A DNA stretch of 6,470 nt from Acidobacteriaceae bacterium (GTDB taxonomy: Bacteria; Acidobacteriota; Terriglobia; Terriglobales; Acidobacteriaceae). Under the pieces are notes generated by a model. It had not been told where the DNA came from, made no database searches, and saw only the letters and a program-made list of their open reading frames with translations. The stretch covers positions 17,211 to 23,680 of the forward strand of contig PMWR01000287.1 in the NCBI GenBank assembly GCA_003166055.1. Direction: 5' to 3'. Position 1 is the stretch's first letter. Every line of letters begins with the position of its first letter. Below are positions 1 through 5,658 of the stretch, piece by piece. The translations under genes were made by a program, and so were the position numbers.

Positions 1-75
1 CCGGCATACCATCCCGGACGAGTGTTTCCGCAGCCTGTGAAGCCGTGCCCTTCCAAAGCCAGTTTATGACACGGG

Positions 76-1605
76 TTAAAAGAAGCCGAGCTTCTTGGGG
101 CTGTAACTTACCAGCAGGTTCTTGGTCTGCTGATAGTGGTCGAGCATCATCGAGTGCGTCTCGCGGCCGATGCCGGATTGCTTGTAGCCGCCGAAGGCCG
201 CGTGCGCCGGATAGGCATGGTAGCAGTTGATCCACACGCGCCCGGCTTGAATGCCGCGGCCCAGACGGTGGCAGCGATTGACGTCGCGGGTCCAGAGGCC
301 TGCGCCGAGGCCGTAGAGCGTGTCGTTAGCTATTTCGAGGGCGTCGGCTTCGGTCTTGAACGTGGTCACCGAGACAACCGGTCCGAAGATCTCTTCCTGG
401 AAGATGCGCATGCGGTTGTGGCCGCGGAAGACGGTGGGCTGCATGTAGTAACCGCCCTCTAACTCGCCGCCAAGGTGAGCGCGGCTGCCGCCGGCCAGTA
501 ACTCGGCGCCTTCTTTCTGTCCAATGTCGATGTAACTCAGGATCTTTTCCAACTGCTCGCTGGATGCCTGCGCGCCGATCATGGTGTCGCTTTCCAGCGG
601 ATTGGCCTGCTTGATGGCGGCTACGCGCTTGAGGGCCCGCTCCATAAAGCGGTCGTAGATGCTTTCCTGAATGAGCGCGCGGCTGGGGCAGGTGCAGACC
701 TCGCCCTGGTTGAGCGCGAACATGACGAAGCCCTCAATGGCCTTGTCGAAGAAGTCGTCGTCTTCCTGCAGCACGTCGGCGAAGAAGATATTCGGCGATT
801 TGCCGCCCAGTTCCAGCGTTACGGGAATCAGATTCTGGCTGGCGTACTGCATGATGAGGCGGCCGGTGGTGGTTTCGCCGGTGAAGGCGATCTTGGCCAC
901 GCGCGAACTAGATGCGAGCGGCTTGCCCGCTTCCAGGCCAAAGCCGTTGACGATGTTGAGAACGCCGGGAGGCAGCAAGTCGGCAACCAGTTCAGCCCAG
1001 ACAAGAATGCTGGCAGGGGTCTGCTCGGCGGGCTTGAGCACTACGCAGTTGCCGGCGGCGATGGCCGGCGCCAGCTTCCATGTAGCCATCAGGATGGGGA
1101 AGTTCCAGGGAATGATCTGGCCGACGACGCCGAGCGGTTCGTGAAAGTGGTAGGCGACGGTGTCGTGGTCGATTTCGGAGATGGTGCCTTCCTGGGCGCG
1201 AATGCAGCCGGCGAAGTAGCGCCAGTGGTCGATGGCCAGGGGAATGTCGGCCGCGGTGGTCTCACGAATCGGCTTGCCGTTGTCCCAGGTTTCGGCCAGC
1301 GCCAGCAGGTCGAGGTTGTCTTCCATGCGCTGGGCAATCTGATTCATGATGTTGGCGCGATGGGTGGGGCTGGTGTGGCCCCAGGCGTGGCGCGCCGCGT
1401 GGGCTGCGTCGAGCGCCAGGTCAATGTCTTGCGCGTTGGAGCGCGGAATCTCGCAGAACGTCTTCCCGGTGACCGGGGTGATGTTCTCAAAATACTGGCC
1501 GGAAGCAGGCTCAACCCACTTGCCGCCAATGTAGTTGCCATAGCGGGGGCGAAAGCTCACTTTATCGCTGAGCTTGCCAGGATGCACTGCTGTTGCTGTC
1601 GCCAT
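76..1605 (-). CDS. NAD(P)+-dependent aldehyde dehydrogenase, ExaC/AldB-like
   Basis: This 509-residue protein should oxidise an aliphatic aldehyde to the carboxylic acid in the cytoplasm with NAD+ or NADP+. Length is normal for the ALDH superfamily. Visible motifs are PWNFP with the oxyanion-hole Asn169, KPAEQTP with cofactor-binding Lys191, FTGETTTG at 241-248 in the Rossmann region, LELGGKSPN with general base Glu265, [11 protein letters not shown] with nucleophile Cys304 (Cys306 is a second nearby Cys), and QEEIFGPV with Glu405. The [11 protein letters not shown] version and the KKLGFF tail are, from memory, typical of the ExaC/AldB/AcoD group (acetaldehyde, chloroacetaldehyde, lactaldehyde-type substrates); the exact substrate cannot be read from sequence. 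The open frame extends to an ATG at 1671, but ATG 1605 is chosen because GGAGG lies 8 nt before it and the extra 22 residues are Arg/Leu-rich and unlike the family. It is divergent from the class II aldolase gene. No clear terminator is seen in the 75 bases after the stop. Confidence 0.95.
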   Translation of the reverse strand: MATATAVHPGKLSDKVSFRPRYGNYIGGKWVEPASGQYFENITPVTGKTFCEIPRSNAQDIDLALDAAHAARHAWGHTSPTHRANIMNQIAQRMEDNLDLLALAETWDNGKPIRETTAADIPLAIDHWRYFAGCIRAQEGTISEIDHDTVAYHFHEPLGVVGQIIPWNFPILMATWKLAPAIAAGNCVVLKPAEQTPASILVWAELVADLLPPGVLNIVNGFGLEAGKPLASSSRVAKIAFTGETTTGRLIMQYASQNLIPVTLELGGKSPNIFFADVLQEDDDFFDKAIEGFVMFALNQGEVCTCPSRALIQESIYDRFMERALKRVAAIKQANPLESDTMIGAQASSEQLEKILSYIDIGQKEGAELLAGGSRAHLGGELEGGYYMQPTVFRGHNRMRIFQEEIFGPVVSVTTFKTEADALEIANDTLYGLGAGLWTRDVNRCHRLGRGIQAGRVWINCYHAYPAHAAFGGYKQSGIGRETHSMMLDHYQQTKNLLVSYSPKKLGFF

Positions 1606-1613
1606 CGAAGTAT

Positions 1614-1618
1614 CCTCC
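1614..1618 (-). promoter_or_regulatory. Ribosome binding site of the aldehyde dehydrogenase
   Basis: GGAGG on the minus strand with an 8-nt spacer to ATG 1605. It decides the start against the upstream in-frame ATG at 1671, which would add 22 residues. Confidence 0.8.
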
Positions 1619-1666
1619 AGGAGGGAAATACCGCGCAGGTGCAGGCGCAGGGGACGCGGCGCACGA

Positions 1667-1672
1667 ATCATA
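1667..1672 (-). promoter_or_regulatory. Possible -10 box for the aldehyde dehydrogenase
   Basis: TATGAT on the minus strand matches the sigma-70 -10 consensus at 5 of 6 bases and would give a leader of about 55 nt before ATG 1605. The only -35 candidate, TTGCCG, lies 19 nt upstream, which is longer than ideal. A perfect TTGACA also occurs on the minus strand at 1768-1773, but no -10 is found at the right distance from it. Weak call. Confidence 0.3.
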
Positions 1673-1774
1673 CACTCGCCCCTGGCAGAGTCGGCAAGCC
1701 CACGGTGTAAACCATTGCAATCTGGGACTGCAGGCTCGATTGGCGGGGTGGTGCCGTCATTTCAGGCTGTCAAC

Positions 1775-1790
1775 CGTGATCGAAGTCACG
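1775..1790. promoter_or_regulatory. CRP/FNR-like operator palindrome (GTGA-N6-TCAC)
   Basis: CGTGA-tcgaag-TCACG is a perfect 5-bp inverted repeat with a 6-bp spacer. Its core is the GTGA-N6-TCAC pattern bound by CRP-type regulators (E. coli consensus TGTGA-N6-TCACA), with the outermost pair changed. It sits between the divergent aldehyde dehydrogenase and aldolase genes, centred about 35 bp before the TATAAT box of the aldolase, so a bound regulator could act on either gene. Which regulator binds, if any, is unknown. Confidence 0.4.
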
Positions 1791-1791
1791 C

Positions 1792-1822
1792 TTCCAAGCG
1801 AGGCAATCGCGCTATTTATAAT
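1792..1822 (+). promoter_or_regulatory. Possible sigma-70 promoter for the class II aldolase
   Basis: A perfect TATAAT at 1817-1822 lies in an AT-rich patch within GC-rich sequence. The best -35 is TTCCAA at 1792-1797 with a long 19-bp spacer, a poor match, which fits a promoter needing an activator such as one at the palindrome 1775-1790. Transcription would start near 1829, giving a leader of about 50 nt to ATG 1880 or 108 nt to ATG 1937. Confidence 0.45.
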
Positions 1823-1921
1823 TTGTGGAGACGGGTGCGGATTGCCGGTGCAGTCGCATGTTCTAAAAGCGAGGTAACTATGGAACCAACAGCGATTCCA
1901 GCGGCGGTGAAAGTGGAAGCC

Positions 1922-1928
1922 AAGGAGG
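1922..1928 (+). promoter_or_regulatory. Ribosome binding site that favours the 1937 start of the aldolase
   Basis: AAGGAGG is a near-perfect Shine-Dalgarno sequence with 8 nt to ATG 1937. The competing ATG 1880 has only GAGG at 1871-1874 with a 5-nt spacer. The caveat is that AAGGAGG would also encode Lys-Glu in frame if translation starts at 1880, so it could be chance. Confidence 0.55.
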
Positions 1929-1936
1929 CTGTTTCA

Positions 1937-2737
1937 ATGCGGCAGGTTGAAAAAGAGTCGCCCCTGGAGCTTTTCAACTCCGCCGAGGCCAATGCGTTGC
2001 GTGCGGAGATCATTCTCACGGGCCGGAAGCTTTGGGAGCGGCAGTACGTGGACGGCAACGGCGGCAACATCACGGTGCGACTGGGAACGGAGTATGTGCT
2101 GTGCACGCCGACCATGCTGAGCAAGGCGGATTTGGAGCCTGCCGACATCTGTTTGTCTGACATGAATGGGAAGATCCTGGCCGGCGACAGGACGCTGACC
2201 AGCGAACTGCTGCTGCATCTGGAGATTTACAAGGCGAATCCGAGGGCCAAGGCGGTGGTGCACTGCCATCCTCCATATGCGACCGCATTTGCCATTGCGG
2301 GGACGGTGCCTCCGAACGGGCTGATCCCGGAGTATGAGGTGTTTATTGGGCCGGCGGCGGTGGCGCCGTACGAGACTCCGGGCACGCAGGCATTTGCCGA
2401 GACCGTGCTGCCGTATGTGCACGAGCACAACACCATTCTCCTCAAGAATCACGGGGTGGTTTGCTGGGCTGACACCGTAACCCATGCCGAGTGGCTGTGC
2501 GAGATTATGGACACCTATTGCAGGACCTACCTGATTGCCAAGCAGATTGGCGAGCCGCTGGGGGTGATTCCGGAGGACAAGATCGACGATATTCTGCGGC
2601 GGAAGCAGTGGATGGGCTTGCCGGACGCGCGGATGGGACGGATTGGCGGCGATCCGCGGGGTGGGGACCCGAAGAATACCGCTGAGATTGTGGAACTGGT
2701 AAAGCGTACGGCTACGGGGTCACATAGCAGAGGCTAG
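1937..2737 (+). CDS. Class II aldolase/adducin family protein, FucA-like
   Basis: This 266-residue protein belongs to the zinc-dependent class II aldolase/adducin N-terminal family (FucA, RhaD, AraD). Such enzymes cleave or epimerise sugar phosphates, for example L-fuculose-1-phosphate to DHAP and L-lactaldehyde. Numbered from ATG 1937, the substrate-loop GNGGNITVR has Asn44, TSE carries Glu90, HCHPPYATA carries His109 and His111, and NHG carries His172. These align with FucA Glu73, His92, His94 and His155 with a constant offset of 17, so the Zn site and acid/base look complete. FucA is about 215 residues; this protein has a longer C-terminal tail with a Gly/Asp-rich stretch (GGDPRGGDP). Start 1937 is preferred for its AAGGAGG; ATG 1880 would add 19 Ala/Lys/Glu/Val-rich residues and is possible. 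The preceding gene is a divergent aldehyde dehydrogenase, which could oxidise an aldehyde product. Substrate is not determinable; aldolase, epimerase or decarboxylase roles all occur in the family. Confidence 0.9.
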   Translation: MRQVEKESPLELFNSAEANALRAEIILTGRKLWERQYVDGNGGNITVRLGTEYVLCTPTMLSKADLEPADICLSDMNGKILAGDRTLTSELLLHLEIYKANPRAKAVVHCHPPYATAFAIAGTVPPNGLIPEYEVFIGPAAVAPYETPGTQAFAETVLPYVHEHNTILLKNHGVVCWADTVTHAEWLCEIMDTYCRTYLIAKQIGEPLGVIPEDKIDDILRRKQWMGLPDARMGRIGGDPRGGDPKNTAEIVELVKRTATGSHSRG

Positions 2738-2748
2738 GACCGGAAGCT

Positions 2749-2772
2749 CACAGTTTCACAGTTACACAGTAC
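2749..2772. repeat. Three tandem copies of an 8-bp unit (CACAGTTN)
   Basis: CACAGTTT, CACAGTTA and CACAGTAC follow each other directly, starting 11 bases after the aldolase stop codon and running almost into the C-tract at 2776. It is too short to be a CRISPR or iteron set; slippage of a simple repeat is the likely origin. Confidence 0.6.
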
Positions 2773-2775
2773 CTA

Positions 2776-2794
2776 CCCCCTCCCCCTCCCCCCC
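2776..2794. repeat. C-tract / possible G-quadruplex on the minus strand
   Basis: The plus strand reads C5-T-C5-T-C7. The minus strand therefore has G7-A-G5-A-G5, which can supply four runs of three G with 1 to 3 nt loops, a G-quadruplex pattern. It lies 38 bases after the aldolase stop and could pause polymerase there. Confidence 0.6.
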
Positions 2795-2807
2795 GGTATG
2801 TTTGGAG

Positions 2808-2904
2808 TAAATTCTCTGTTTTCAATGGGCTGGAGGCAGAATTCTACCGTAAGTTATATTGTTCTCAATCATTTGGAAGCTAAAATCTTGAAAACGAAGA
2901 ACTT
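2808..2904. repeat. Imperfect inverted repeat with an extra direct copy
   Basis: AAATTCTCTGTTTTCAA at 2809-2825 and TTGAAAACGAAGAACTT at 2888-2904 are inverted copies matching at 14 of 17 positions. A further direct copy, TAAGTTATATTGTTCTCAAT at 2850-2869, resembles the first arm (2808-2826). The spacing of 42 to 62 bases suggests a small non-coding repeat element rather than an operator. I recall similar spacers following C-tracts in Acidobacteriota genomes, but cannot verify this. Confidence 0.5.
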
Positions 2905-3124
2905 GCTTGGATCGACGTTTGGCCCTCGGGGTGGACGCGGTTGCCACGGGTTGTGGGACATGCTTCATATGGATAGGGTAGCAGTTCTAGAGAAACAATC
3001 GGCAAACTTGTTTTGTGGTAATGCGCTGATTATAAAAGAGATATATTGACTCTGAGAAAAATGCACTTGACTTCATGCGGGCTGGAAGCCGGGCGGACAT
3101 GCTTGGGGGACAAGTGGGGTGATT

Positions 3125-3198
3125 CTGAAATACGTTGCAGAACTCACGAAAGACAGACGCAGGTCCTTCGACTCACCACCCCCAAACTGAAATACGTT
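3125..3198. repeat. 12-bp direct repeat (CTGAAATACGTT), two copies
   Basis: CTGAAATACGTT is found at 3125-3136 and again at 3187-3198, 62 bases apart. The second copy forms the loop and part of the right arm of the hairpin at 3180-3203. This looks like duplication within a repeat element. A separate 10-bp repeat, GACTCACCAC, occurs at 3170-3179 and 3250-3259. Confidence 0.55.
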
Positions 3199-3203
3199 TG
3201 GGG
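3180..3203. repeat. REP-like hairpin
   Basis: CCCCAAAC-tgaaatac-GTTTGGGG is a perfect 8-bp stem with an 8-nt loop, followed by CCCC so that the right arm also starts a GGGGCCCC palindrome. Flanking sequence (GGTCCTTCGACTC before, TTTCGCTCTGGATGACAT after) looks like the ends of dispersed intergenic repeats that I recall from soil bacteria. No T-run follows on either strand, so an intrinsic terminator is unlikely. Confidence 0.5.
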
Positions 3204-3236
3204 CCCCTTTCGCTCTGGATGACATTTCATTTTTAT

Positions 3237-3259
3237 GTGATGAGCTTCAGACTCACCAC
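3237..3259 (-). terminator. Stem-loop directly after the HhH-GPD gene, possible terminator
   Basis: In minus-strand RNA, GUGGUGAG-ucugaag-CUCAUCAC forms an 8-bp stem with one G-U pair, beginning one base after the stop codon. The sequence after it is AUAAAAAUG, not a U-tract, so it is not a canonical intrinsic terminator. It may be a 3'-end-protecting hairpin, or part of the neighbouring repeat, since its left arm contains the GACTCACCAC repeat (plus-strand reading). Confidence 0.3.
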
Positions 3260-3260
3260 A

Positions 3261-3959
3261 CTAGGAGTCGGTGCGCAAGAAACTTGCTGCAGTCGTCAGG
3301 GCGTACTCGCAATCTGCCGAGACGGGACATTCATAACATTGGGGGGCCTTGTCCTTGCACAATGTCTTTCCATGGATACGCAGCAAGAGATGGGCGTCCC
3401 TGAGGCGGGCGGCGCTTTTGGGCAGTTGCGGCTTCAGGGCTTCCTGAACGGATTTGTACGTGGCTCCGTAGTTTTTCTGCGAACGGCCCCAGCCGAGGCG
3501 TACCAGCACGCGCAGGCCATTCGACTCCAGGGGAAGGCCGTTGGAGACACCGCACAGCAGCAGGATTTTTTCCGCGCCGGGATCGCCTACACAGGGAAAT
3601 TGTTTGAGCGCCTTTTTGGCCTCGGCATAGGACATGGCGAGAATTGAATCGAGGTCTCCGTTGAATTGGCTCAGCGTGATGCCGGCGATCTGACGCCAGC
3701 GGAAGACGCGTGTTTCCGGCCTCATGCCGCCGCGTTTGGCAAGCGGAAGCAGGAGCTGGTTGGGTGCGGCATCGATCGCTGCCGCCGTGAGCCCAACCTG
3801 GTGGCGCAAGGCTTCGAAGACTTCAAGACGGCGCTCGTCTGGGAGGAGGTAGCAGGCGTTCTCCCAGAGGACCAGCTCAAAGGGGCCTTTGGCGGGCGGG
3901 AGTTCGGGGGCGCCGTAGTGGCGTTTGAGGCGGGCGATTAATTGGGGGAAGGTTTGCAT
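3261..3959 (-). CDS. HhH-GPD superfamily (endonuclease III-like) protein with altered catalytic residues
   Basis: This 232-residue protein has the endonuclease III fold signature. A helix-hairpin-helix lies at about 118-136 (FPCVGDPGAEKILL). A complete 4Fe-4S motif, C-X6-C-X2-C-X5-C, is formed by Cys201, Cys208, Cys211 and Cys217. Such proteins are DNA glycosylases that remove damaged bases. However, aligning the hairpin with LPGVGRKTA of E. coli Nth places Pro127 at catalytic Lys120, and ESNGLRV at VDTHIFR places Glu145 at catalytic Asp138. The N-terminal helix reads WENACYLLPDERR at 32-44 instead of the LLSAQ-type motif. It may be a monofunctional glycosylase using Glu145, or a non-catalytic DNA-binding protein. 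ATG 3959 is supported by AGAGGA 2 nt before it. The gene stands alone, divergent from the secreted protein gene 4161-5090. Confidence 0.85.
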   Translation of the reverse strand: MQTFPQLIARLKRHYGAPELPPAKGPFELVLWENACYLLPDERRLEVFEALRHQVGLTAAAIDAAPNQLLLPLAKRGGMRPETRVFRWRQIAGITLSQFNGDLDSILAMSYAEAKKALKQFPCVGDPGAEKILLLCGVSNGLPLESNGLRVLVRLGWGRSQKNYGATYKSVQEALKPQLPKSAARLRDAHLLLRIHGKTLCKDKAPQCYECPVSADCEYALTTAASFLRTDS

Positions 3960-3961
3960 TG

Positions 3962-3967
3962 TCCTCT
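3962..3967 (-). promoter_or_regulatory. Ribosome binding site of the HhH-GPD gene
   Basis: AGAGGA on the minus strand ends 2 nt before ATG 3959, supporting this start. I see no convincing promoter boxes for this gene in the 200-base divergent region 3960-4160. Confidence 0.6.
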
Positions 3968-4160
3968 TTGCACGTGTGTTGGGTTGATCGGCCCGCGCGA
4001 TGGGAATGGTGACCCGAGTCTATCGGGGAGTGAACGGCCGATGCAACCGAAATTACCCGCGCCAAACAGGACAGCAAAGAGGAACCGCGGCGGGTAGGCA
4101 GCCAAGTTTCCGCATTGGCGACCAACCGCCCGGAACTCGCTGGTTGTATCCTTCTACAAG

Positions 4161-5090
4161 ATGAATCCGTTGGTAATTAGGACGATGGCGGCCACTATGA
4201 CGGCCTTCGTGTGTGTATGGATTTCAGCCTCGCCTTCCGGCGCGTCGGGACAGGTACAGCCGAGGCTGGTCGGTATTCTTGAGGACAATCCGGGACTCTA
4301 TGCGGGTGATCCACGCTATCGTGATGTGCGAGTTGTCTTTCGGAAAGAGGGAACCGCATGGTTCGCATTCCCGAACAACTGTCCAGACCAAAACTGCTTA
4401 AAGACAATAGCGGCCAAGTTTCCGGCGCAAGTGAATTGGACAGTTTCATTCAACGGTAAGCAGGTGGGGCACGTCGTAAGCAATAGACCGCCGTCCTTTG
4501 ACTTCTATTCGACGATTGGCCAGCAGGCTATCGTCGGCAGCAACGCGCCACCCACGATTGGCAAGCCTTCCGCGGCCTTCGCTGGATTCCTCGGGGTGCC
4601 CGTTTATCGACCGTTGGTTGCCGTTTCTGAACCGAACTTTCGAGACCCCGAAGACTGGAAGCCGACGCAGCTTTCTAATGATGAGACTGTTACGGTTCGC
4701 AAGGCATTCCGGAATCGATTTCCGAAGGTTACAAACTGTAGCCAACAAGACGTCGAACATGGAAAGCCATGGCCTTACACCGACGCAAATATGATTTTGA
4801 ATAAAGCGTATTCCTCGAACCGACACTGGCTCATCGCTGAGGTTGTACTTAGCGGGTACGAGTGTGACGGCCCTCCTGACGAGGCATTCACTTCTCAGTG
4901 GTTCGTTATCACGCCGGGGCAAGAGGTACGTTTTCTGGACTCAAACATGTGGCTCGTTGACGCCGGGGACTATGACAATGACGGTAGGACCGAACTGGTC
5001 TTCTCGATTGACGACTACAACCGGGGCGGATACAAGCTGTTCTACGATGACCTGAGCCGAAGCGCCATATTCGAGTTCAGCTATCACTGA
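4161..5090 (+). CDS. Secreted protein of unknown function with a C-terminal DxDxDG loop
   Basis: I do not recognise this 309-residue protein as a named family. The N-terminus has Arg7, a hydrophobic stretch at about 8-22 and a small-residue segment SPSGASGQ, which reads as a Sec signal peptide cleaved near residue 28-30. No lipobox is present. Mature-part cysteines pair plausibly as 74/79 and 193/235, fitting an exported, disulfide-containing protein. Residues 266-280 (VDAGDYDNDGRTELV) contain a D-x-D-x-D-G-x-x-x-E loop as found in FG-GAP/VCBS and EF-hand-like calcium sites; only one is present, so it is not a beta-propeller by itself. Start 4161 lacks a clear Shine-Dalgarno sequence; ATG 4185 has AGGA only 2 nt away and would shorten the signal peptide. 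Base composition looks less GC-rich than the dehydrogenase and aldolase genes. Confidence 0.8.
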   Translation: MNPLVIRTMAATMTAFVCVWISASPSGASGQVQPRLVGILEDNPGLYAGDPRYRDVRVVFRKEGTAWFAFPNNCPDQNCLKTIAAKFPAQVNWTVSFNGKQVGHVVSNRPPSFDFYSTIGQQAIVGSNAPPTIGKPSAAFAGFLGVPVYRPLVAVSEPNFRDPEDWKPTQLSNDETVTVRKAFRNRFPKVTNCSQQDVEHGKPWPYTDANMILNKAYSSNRHWLIAEVVLSGYECDGPPDEAFTSQWFVITPGQEVRFLDSNMWLVDAGDYDNDGRTELVFSIDDYNRGGYKLFYDDLSRSAIFEFSYH

Positions 5091-5267
5091 CGACCTCTCA
5101 GTGCCATGTCTGGTTGACCGGCAATTTGGAAACTACCATTCCTTCAGGCGAGGGAAAGGCGAAACTGTGCTACACTGTATTTGCGCTCAGTGATTTGGCC
5201 GTGAGCGGCGGTTTGCCCTTTACGACGGCAAGTTTGCCTGGCACAGATTTCCCCCAAGCACCTACAC

Positions 5268-5308
5268 ACCAGGGTTCCCAGGAAATGGTCTTTGTTTCCT
5301 GGGATGGT
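5268..5308. repeat. Strong stem-loop, 10-bp perfect stem
   Basis: TCCCAGGAAA at 5276-5285 and TTTCCTGGGA at 5295-5304 are perfect inverted copies with a 9-nt loop. ACCA (5268-5271) and TGGT (5305-5308) extend the stem across a 4-nt bulge. It is not followed by a T-run on the plus strand, so a rho-independent terminator for the gene ending at 5090 is not supported. It may be a structured RNA element, a regulator site or a repeat. Confidence 0.6.
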
Positions 5309-5637
5309 AGAGCGTGATACCCATCAGTCTCCCAACCGGAGCTTCTGTCGTGGACTGTGTTCTGGTCCGGCGGAAATCGAGCGCAAATGCCTCCTTGAAT
5401 GGACGGTCGCGCTTAACCGGTAAGCAGGGAGCGGGTAGCCGGCCGGCAATGAGCCGCTTGGCGTACAAGTAGCGTGTGGCAGGTCCGGGCCGTGGCGTTC
5501 CCTTTTGAATGCCGGTTGGCCAGTCTCGAACGACTTTCGGTTCTCCCTTACGCAAATTTAGAAGCAGGTTCGCGCGCGATCAGTATTCGTGTGCTCGCCT
5601 CATGTCCGGTTCCGATTGCAGGCCCCTCAATTATGGT

Positions 5638-5650
5638 GGCTCGCGGAGCC
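5638..5650 (+). promoter_or_regulatory. Small hairpin covering the ribosome binding site of the helicase
   Basis: GGCTC-GCG-GAGCC forms a perfect 5-bp stem with a 3-nt loop. The likely Shine-Dalgarno GGAG (5645-5648), 10 nt before ATG 5659, lies in the loop edge and right arm, so folding would hide it. An alternative AGGA at 5654-5657 is too close to the start to be ideal. Confidence 0.35.
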
Positions 5651-5658
5651 TTTAGGAA

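Larger units (their letters stand above)
2738..3260. other. Gene-free spacer rich in repeats
   Basis: This 523-base region lies between the 3' ends of two convergent genes. It holds no convincing gene. The longest plus-strand frame, 2798-3049 (83 codons), has no Shine-Dalgarno sequence, overlaps an inverted repeat and resembles no family I know. The region contains a triple 8-bp repeat, a C-tract, an imperfect inverted repeat, a REP-like hairpin and two pairs of short direct repeats, listed separately. The part from about 2797 to 3060 looks more AT-rich than the flanking genes. From 2905 to 3124 I see nothing definite beyond a short repeat of GACATGCTT. Confidence 0.7.
5091..5658. other. Gene-free spacer before the helicase gene
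   Basis: These 568 bases hold no gene I can support. Short frames on both strands (5114-5317 and 5474-5662 plus, 5262-5555 minus) lack ribosome binding sites and recognisable motifs. Two structures stand out, the hairpin at 5268-5308 and the small hairpin over the helicase ribosome binding site at 5638-5650. An AGCGG/CCGCT pair around GCCGGCCGGC near 5430-5460 could form another GC-rich fold. A long 5' leader of the helicase mRNA is possible, but I find no clear sigma-70 promoter to define it. Confidence 0.6.

Noticed and set aside
1..75. Possible next gene or terminator after the aldehyde dehydrogenase
   Set aside because: Only an ATG near the window edge without a ribosome binding site and a weak GAAG/CTTC pairing are present; too little sequence to call. 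The GAAGCCGTGCCCTTCC stretch may be part of a dispersed repeat, but this cannot be tested here.
1606..1671. Longer start of the aldehyde dehydrogenase at 1671
   Set aside because: GGAGG sits 8 nt before ATG 1605, and the extra residues are not family-like.
1141..1710. 189-codon plus-strand frame opposite the aldehyde dehydrogenase
   Set aside because: Antisense shadow of a clear gene in GC-rich sequence; no ribosome binding site or domain.
1768..1773. Perfect TTGACA on the minus strand as a -35 box for the aldehyde dehydrogenase
   Set aside because: The sequence 16-18 nt downstream is GC-rich and has no -10-like hexamer.
1574..1879. Upstream extension of the aldolase reading frame to ATG 1574
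   Set aside because: It would run through the start of the divergent aldehyde dehydrogenase and the promoter region, has no ribosome binding site and encodes Arg/Ser/Pro-rich sequence unlike the family.
2798..3049. 83-codon plus-strand frame in the spacer
   Set aside because: It lies over the inverted repeat, has no Shine-Dalgarno sequence and no recognisable motif.
3135..3647. 170-codon plus-strand frame overlapping the HhH-GPD gene
   Set aside because: It runs antisense to the 3' half of a gene whose Fe-S motif is intact, and begins inside repeat sequence.
5515..5540. TTCGA-containing stretch on the minus strand resembling a tRNA T-loop
   Set aside because: The flanking bases do not pair into a 5-bp T-stem and no acceptor or anticodon arms are found.
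5262..5555. 97-codon minus-strand frame before the helicase
   Set aside because: Basic, Pro/Arg-rich translation with no motif or ribosome binding site; it spans the hairpin at 5276-5304.
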